From assembly GCA_016801845.1 (NCBI GenBank), contig CM028907.1, forward strand, positions 23,893,598 through 23,957,597: a DNA stretch of 64,000 nucleotides. The letters run 5' to 3'. The notes under the pieces were generated by a model. The model was given only the letters and a program-made list of their open reading frames with translations. It did not search any database and was not told where the DNA came from. Source of the stretch: Polydactylus sextarius (Eukaryota > Chordata > Actinopteri > Polynemidae). Positions 60,340 through 64,000 of this stretch are shown here, in pieces. Numbering within the stretch: position 1 is the stretch's first letter; every line of letters begins with the position of its first letter. Both the position numbers and the translations under genes were made by a program.

Positions 60340-60560
60340 GCTCAGAGATCTGACCCAACCCGACGACCCAACAAGAGACCTCAGATCCCGGTGGAGATAA
60401 GGTGGATGCAGAACAGGAGTAAAGTGCTGTGAGGAGAAAAGACGGTACAAACCATCAACACCATGTAAATATGGGGAATGTACGATCTGTCCCCATAAGA
60501 TAAAGAACCAGCCTAGAGAGGGAGTATCTACTGGGAGAGCAGCAGCAGGTGTCACACTGA
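60340..60560 (+). mobile_element. Possible LINE endonuclease N-terminal relic
   Basis: The plus strand gives RWMQNRSKVL and KPSTPCKYGECTICP, then IKNQPREGV with stops between. The layout recalls the basic leader and first strand of a fish LINE endonuclease (a WxxNK.. leader, then a GN(V/I)RSL-like strand). The match is loose and there are several frame breaks. Confidence 0.35.
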
Positions 60561-60566
60561 GACCTG

Positions 60567-61210
60567 TCAGTGGACAGGAAGGCTAAGGCTGTGTATGTTA
60601 ACGAGAGAGCACATCAGTGTTACTGAGCAGTAGTAGTGGGAAAAAGATTTGGGATCTGAATCAGCTTCTATTCTCTCCAGGAGGTCACCCATCATCCTCT
60701 CTTTCTCCTTCTTGGCGTCCTCCACAGCCTGTGTCATCAGCCTGATGGACTCATTGAGGTTGGGCTTTTCCTCCTGCCACTGGAGCTGTTTTCTCTGCAG
60801 GTTGTCATGCACCTGGACCAGAACCTCCTTCAGGCAGGAGATTTCCTGGTTGTGTTGCTCCAGGAGATGGGATCTCTCCTCCACCCACTGGAGAGTTGAG
60901 TTCTCCAGGTTGATCTTGGCCTGGGCCAGTGAAGCTGTGAGTGTGGAGGTTTCCTCAGACTGTTTGTTCAGGCTCAGCTCCAGGTGGCTCTGGGTCTGTT
61001 CTTCCTTTTTAAGCTCTCCCTCAAGATGCCTTATCCTGCCGTCCTTACGCTGTTTGTACGCATCTTTGTTGTCTTGGACAAGTTAATAGTGTGGAACATC
61101 TTGGTCTCTGTGAGCTCCTGCAGCTCGTCTCTCATCTGCTCTGCCTCAGTCATTAAGGTGAGCTTTTCCTTCTCCAGCAGTTAGATCTTAATGTCCTCCC
61201 CCCCAGAAGC
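60567..61210 (-). pseudogene. Coiled-coil protein pseudogene, longer copy
   Basis: Minus-strand fragments read MTEAEQMRDELQELTETKMF, LTASLAQAKINLENST in a shifted frame, and then an open run at 60884-60567 with MEERSHLLEQHNQEISCLKE, QWQEEKPNLNESIRLM and DAKKEKERMMGDLLERIE. It is all charged, heptad-rich coiled coil without other domains. At least two frameshifts or stops break it. The parent gene was not recognised. Its first part is repeated at 42148-42353 inside abcc10. Confidence 0.65.
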
Positions 61211-64000
61211 TGGTGAAATTCTTCCTCTGATATTTCAGTGAGTCTCTGTGCTGGCGTCCACCTCAGCCTGAGGCTTCCATCCGCTTCCATCAACGGTACC
61301 TTTGTGTCTCTATCACAGACAATATCTTGTTTTGTGTGTTTAAGAAATAAAACCGTAATTGCTCTGTTGCTTCTTATTTAATTTAGGCATCTTTCACTTT
61401 CAGCTTTCACACCAAATTATAGACAGTCTTCTTCTGTTTCACCTCAACCACTGCCACTCTTGAGCAAATACAGCAAAGTGCGCACTTTTAAAAAAAACAC
61501 ATATTATCATTTTTCACTTTATGACACATGTAAGTTTTCAGCAAAGTTAGCTTATTCCAGCCCTGTGTTTCGTTTCCTTTTGCTAAGGTTAAAGGATAAT
61601 TTCAGCATTTTTTTAGACTGGGACACTATATTTTCATCACCATTCCACATCTAAAAATATTAACAAAAACCTATTGGTAAGTTGACAGGTAGTCTTTTAT
61701 TGGTAGTTAGACACAACTTTATTCACCCTGACAGCAACATGTAGTTCAATATATACACATCTGCAGGGTGTCAATCAAAACATTCAAAACACTGAGAATT
61801 GAACGCCATCTGCTTCTTATCAAAAACAATGTCCATCTCGACTCCATAGTGGGAAGTGGATGGGCCGTTGATGTGTTTTCAAATTTGTGACGGCAGTGTC
61901 ATTTCCATGAGCTCAGCAGCTGGCAGATACTTTGCCGACAACGATAATCCCATAATATGGCCGTGATTTTCATTTCCTGCAGTGTTCGGTTGTTGACAAC
62001 ACTAACCTGTGGAAATTCACATACTACACTAGTGAGTTTACTATGTACACAGCGTACTATATTATTGATTGAAGAGCTGTATGACTCATCTCCTTCCACC
62101 TCAGGACATGAACCTGTCACTCACTAGTCTATCTCCCATGGCTTTAGGGGACTGCAGTTGGCCTTTTTAATATTTTGTAAAAGTTTTAAAATGTGAAAGT
62201 GGAGATATGTAAAACTTTGTTCCCTCTGTTAGGTGGCAGTAAAATAGGGATGGGGGGTCAAATTCAGACACAAAATCCCAGGCTTTGGGAATGTGTTTGA
62301 AGGAAGCAGTTAAACTAAAACTCTGGACTTGTTAAAGCGCACAGTTGTGGTGCATAGAAAATACATCCACATCCAGATAAATAGGAATTAAAGTCTGACA
62401 TGGCAGTTTAACCGGCTCAGACCTAATTAAAATGTAAAAAACCCTACATTTCAGGAGCAAAACAACGCATGTTTTATTCATAAATACACAAAACAATGCG
62501 GCACCTTGAACCAAACTGTTGGTTACCATGGTTTTTGTTTACAAAGAGACACCCTCTTTTGTTTACATAGGCACGTGTTTCTGTTTTGTTTCTCAGTCCA
62601 TCCTGTTCTTGTGAGCTGTGTTTTTGAGAAATGCCCTGAGGGAATCCTTTCACGTTTCTCACAAGTGTTCACATGGACTCAAGGACAAACTTAGGTGGTT
62701 GAAGGTCAAAGGTCGGTTTGACCTCATAAAACGAGTTTTTGGCACTTTGAATGTGATATATTGAGATATTTTCAAATTTTATACCAAATTCATTCAGATT
62801 GGACAATGAACTATTTAGATTTTGGTGATCAGGTAACTGTGACTTCACACATCAGGCCATAAAACATGATTTTAATCACAAACTAACCATTTTTTTTTTA
62901 TCTCCTGCTTTGTACATGCTTTTACATGTTTTATTCACCCTAATAATACAATTATAAAGATATATAATAATAAAATACATAAGCTGCCATTTGTTTTTGT
63001 GAGAAATATGTAATTTTGCAACTATTAGGTGGTTATTTGTGGCTCTTTGTATTCACTTCTATTCCATATAATATTTAAATTTCCTCCTTTAAAGGTCTCA
63101 TATTATAAAAAAAATCACTTTTGATGGCTTTTGAATGTCTTTGGGGTCTATACTGCCTCTACACACACTGTGAGTTTGATAAAAAGCTTCAATTGTTTTA
63201 ATAGTAAATTCATCAGTGTTAGAAACTGTGAGCTAAAATGATCTATTTAGATTTCTCCTTATTATGTACGTCACACATGAGGATATTTGAATAACAACAC
63301 CCTCCACCCTCCAGCTAGGGTGACCAGATGTTCTGAAAAATTTGGGACGTCTGGTCCCGAAATCTAAGCTGCTGTCCCGAATCCCGAATCCGGCCCTAAT
63401 TGTTCTGAAAATTATACTAAAGCAGAATCTTGAGTAGTTAACTTTGGTGCTTGCTGCAGGTGCACGCCCTCAGTTCTGGAGTTCAGCTCATCTGCATGTA
63501 GGAATTCTAATGAGAATCAGCCTGTTCTGGACCAGAGGTAGAGAAGCAGGAGAAAATGTCTAATCTGAGAGGTATTTTCAACAAACTACATGTTCAGTGG
63601 AGCTCATAGAGCTATGTTAACTAATAAAGAATACAACTTTTAATAGGTGAGGTAGGTTTTGCAATGAAGAAACACAAGGTTTGTTTTTATAAGCAGGGGT
63701 AATAATTTTATTCAGCCTCCAACTTGTGATGTGTTTGTCGTCTCTATGTACTCACCGTGCATCCATTAAAAACTATGCAACATATTTTTCAATCTAAATC
63801 TTCAATCTAAGCAATCTAAATATTCAAATCTCTGCTCTTGTTTAACATTTAACCAATAAGGCACAAGAGAACCTGTAAAAAATGGATGTCATGGCGTCTC
63901 AAAGCAGAAGGAAAGTTTTTGTAGCCTCATTGACAAACTGGATCTTAAAGATGCAAAAAAAAAAAAAAAAAAAAAAAAAAAACTAGAAAACGCATTTTAA
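61211..64000. other. Repeat-rich tract without recognised genes
   Basis: 61450-61610 matches abcc10 intron 19 (about 42811-43057) and closes the duplicated block. Beyond that, no coding exon was supported on either strand. 63080-63280 and 63310-63400 look like decayed dispersed fish repeats, without inverted ends that I could confirm. The window ends in a 29-base A run (63955-63983), which could be the tail of a retroposed element. Confidence 0.5.

Overview
The window is a piece of a teleost fish chromosome, probably a percomorph. The grounds are vertebrate split genes with GT/AG introns, fish-type CD22-like immunoglobulin exons, and fish families of non-LTR retrotransposon, SINE and MITE relics. 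There are no bacterial-style operons; long lines of short open frames are mostly intron or UTR noise.

Layout. (1) 1-10230: the 3' end of socs7 on the + strand (last three coding exons 1613-3895) and a long AU-rich 3' UTR or intergenic tract. (2) 10380-23430: a complete sp2 gene (+), with a GC-rich promoter carrying a CCAAT-box array, eight coding exons (621 aa) ending in three C2H2 zinc fingers, and a long 3' region. (3) 23860-43830: a complete abcc10 (MRP7) gene (+), 21 coding exons whose lengths and phases close to 1541 codons. Its introns hold a foldback element, a tRNA-type SINE and several LINE relics. (4) 43830-48860: gene-poor, with one helicase-like pseudogene fragment. (5) 48860-57850: a minus-strand CD22/Siglec-like gene. 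One leader exon is followed by two successive V + Ig2 modules, three C2-type Ig exons, a membrane exon with an embedded Arg, and a short tail without tyrosines. A non-LTR element with a restriction-like endonuclease lies between the two modules. (6) 58100-64000: no intact gene. This holds a degenerate direct duplicate of the abcc10 intron 18-19 region, including a broken copy of the exon for the second ABC signature, split by another LINE, then a coiled-coil pseudogene and repeats.

The three plus-strand genes are unrelated in function: SOCS7 is a ubiquitin-ligase adaptor of cytokine and insulin signalling, SP2 a transcription factor, and ABCC10 a membrane exporter. The minus-strand Ig gene converges on abcc10. 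The most notable points are the two-module CD22-like architecture with activating-receptor features, the duplicated abcc10 segment that flanks that gene in direct orientation, and a regularly spaced CCAAT array at sp2, whose human product is known to work with NF-Y. All exon borders were read by eye from splice motifs and phase and are untested.
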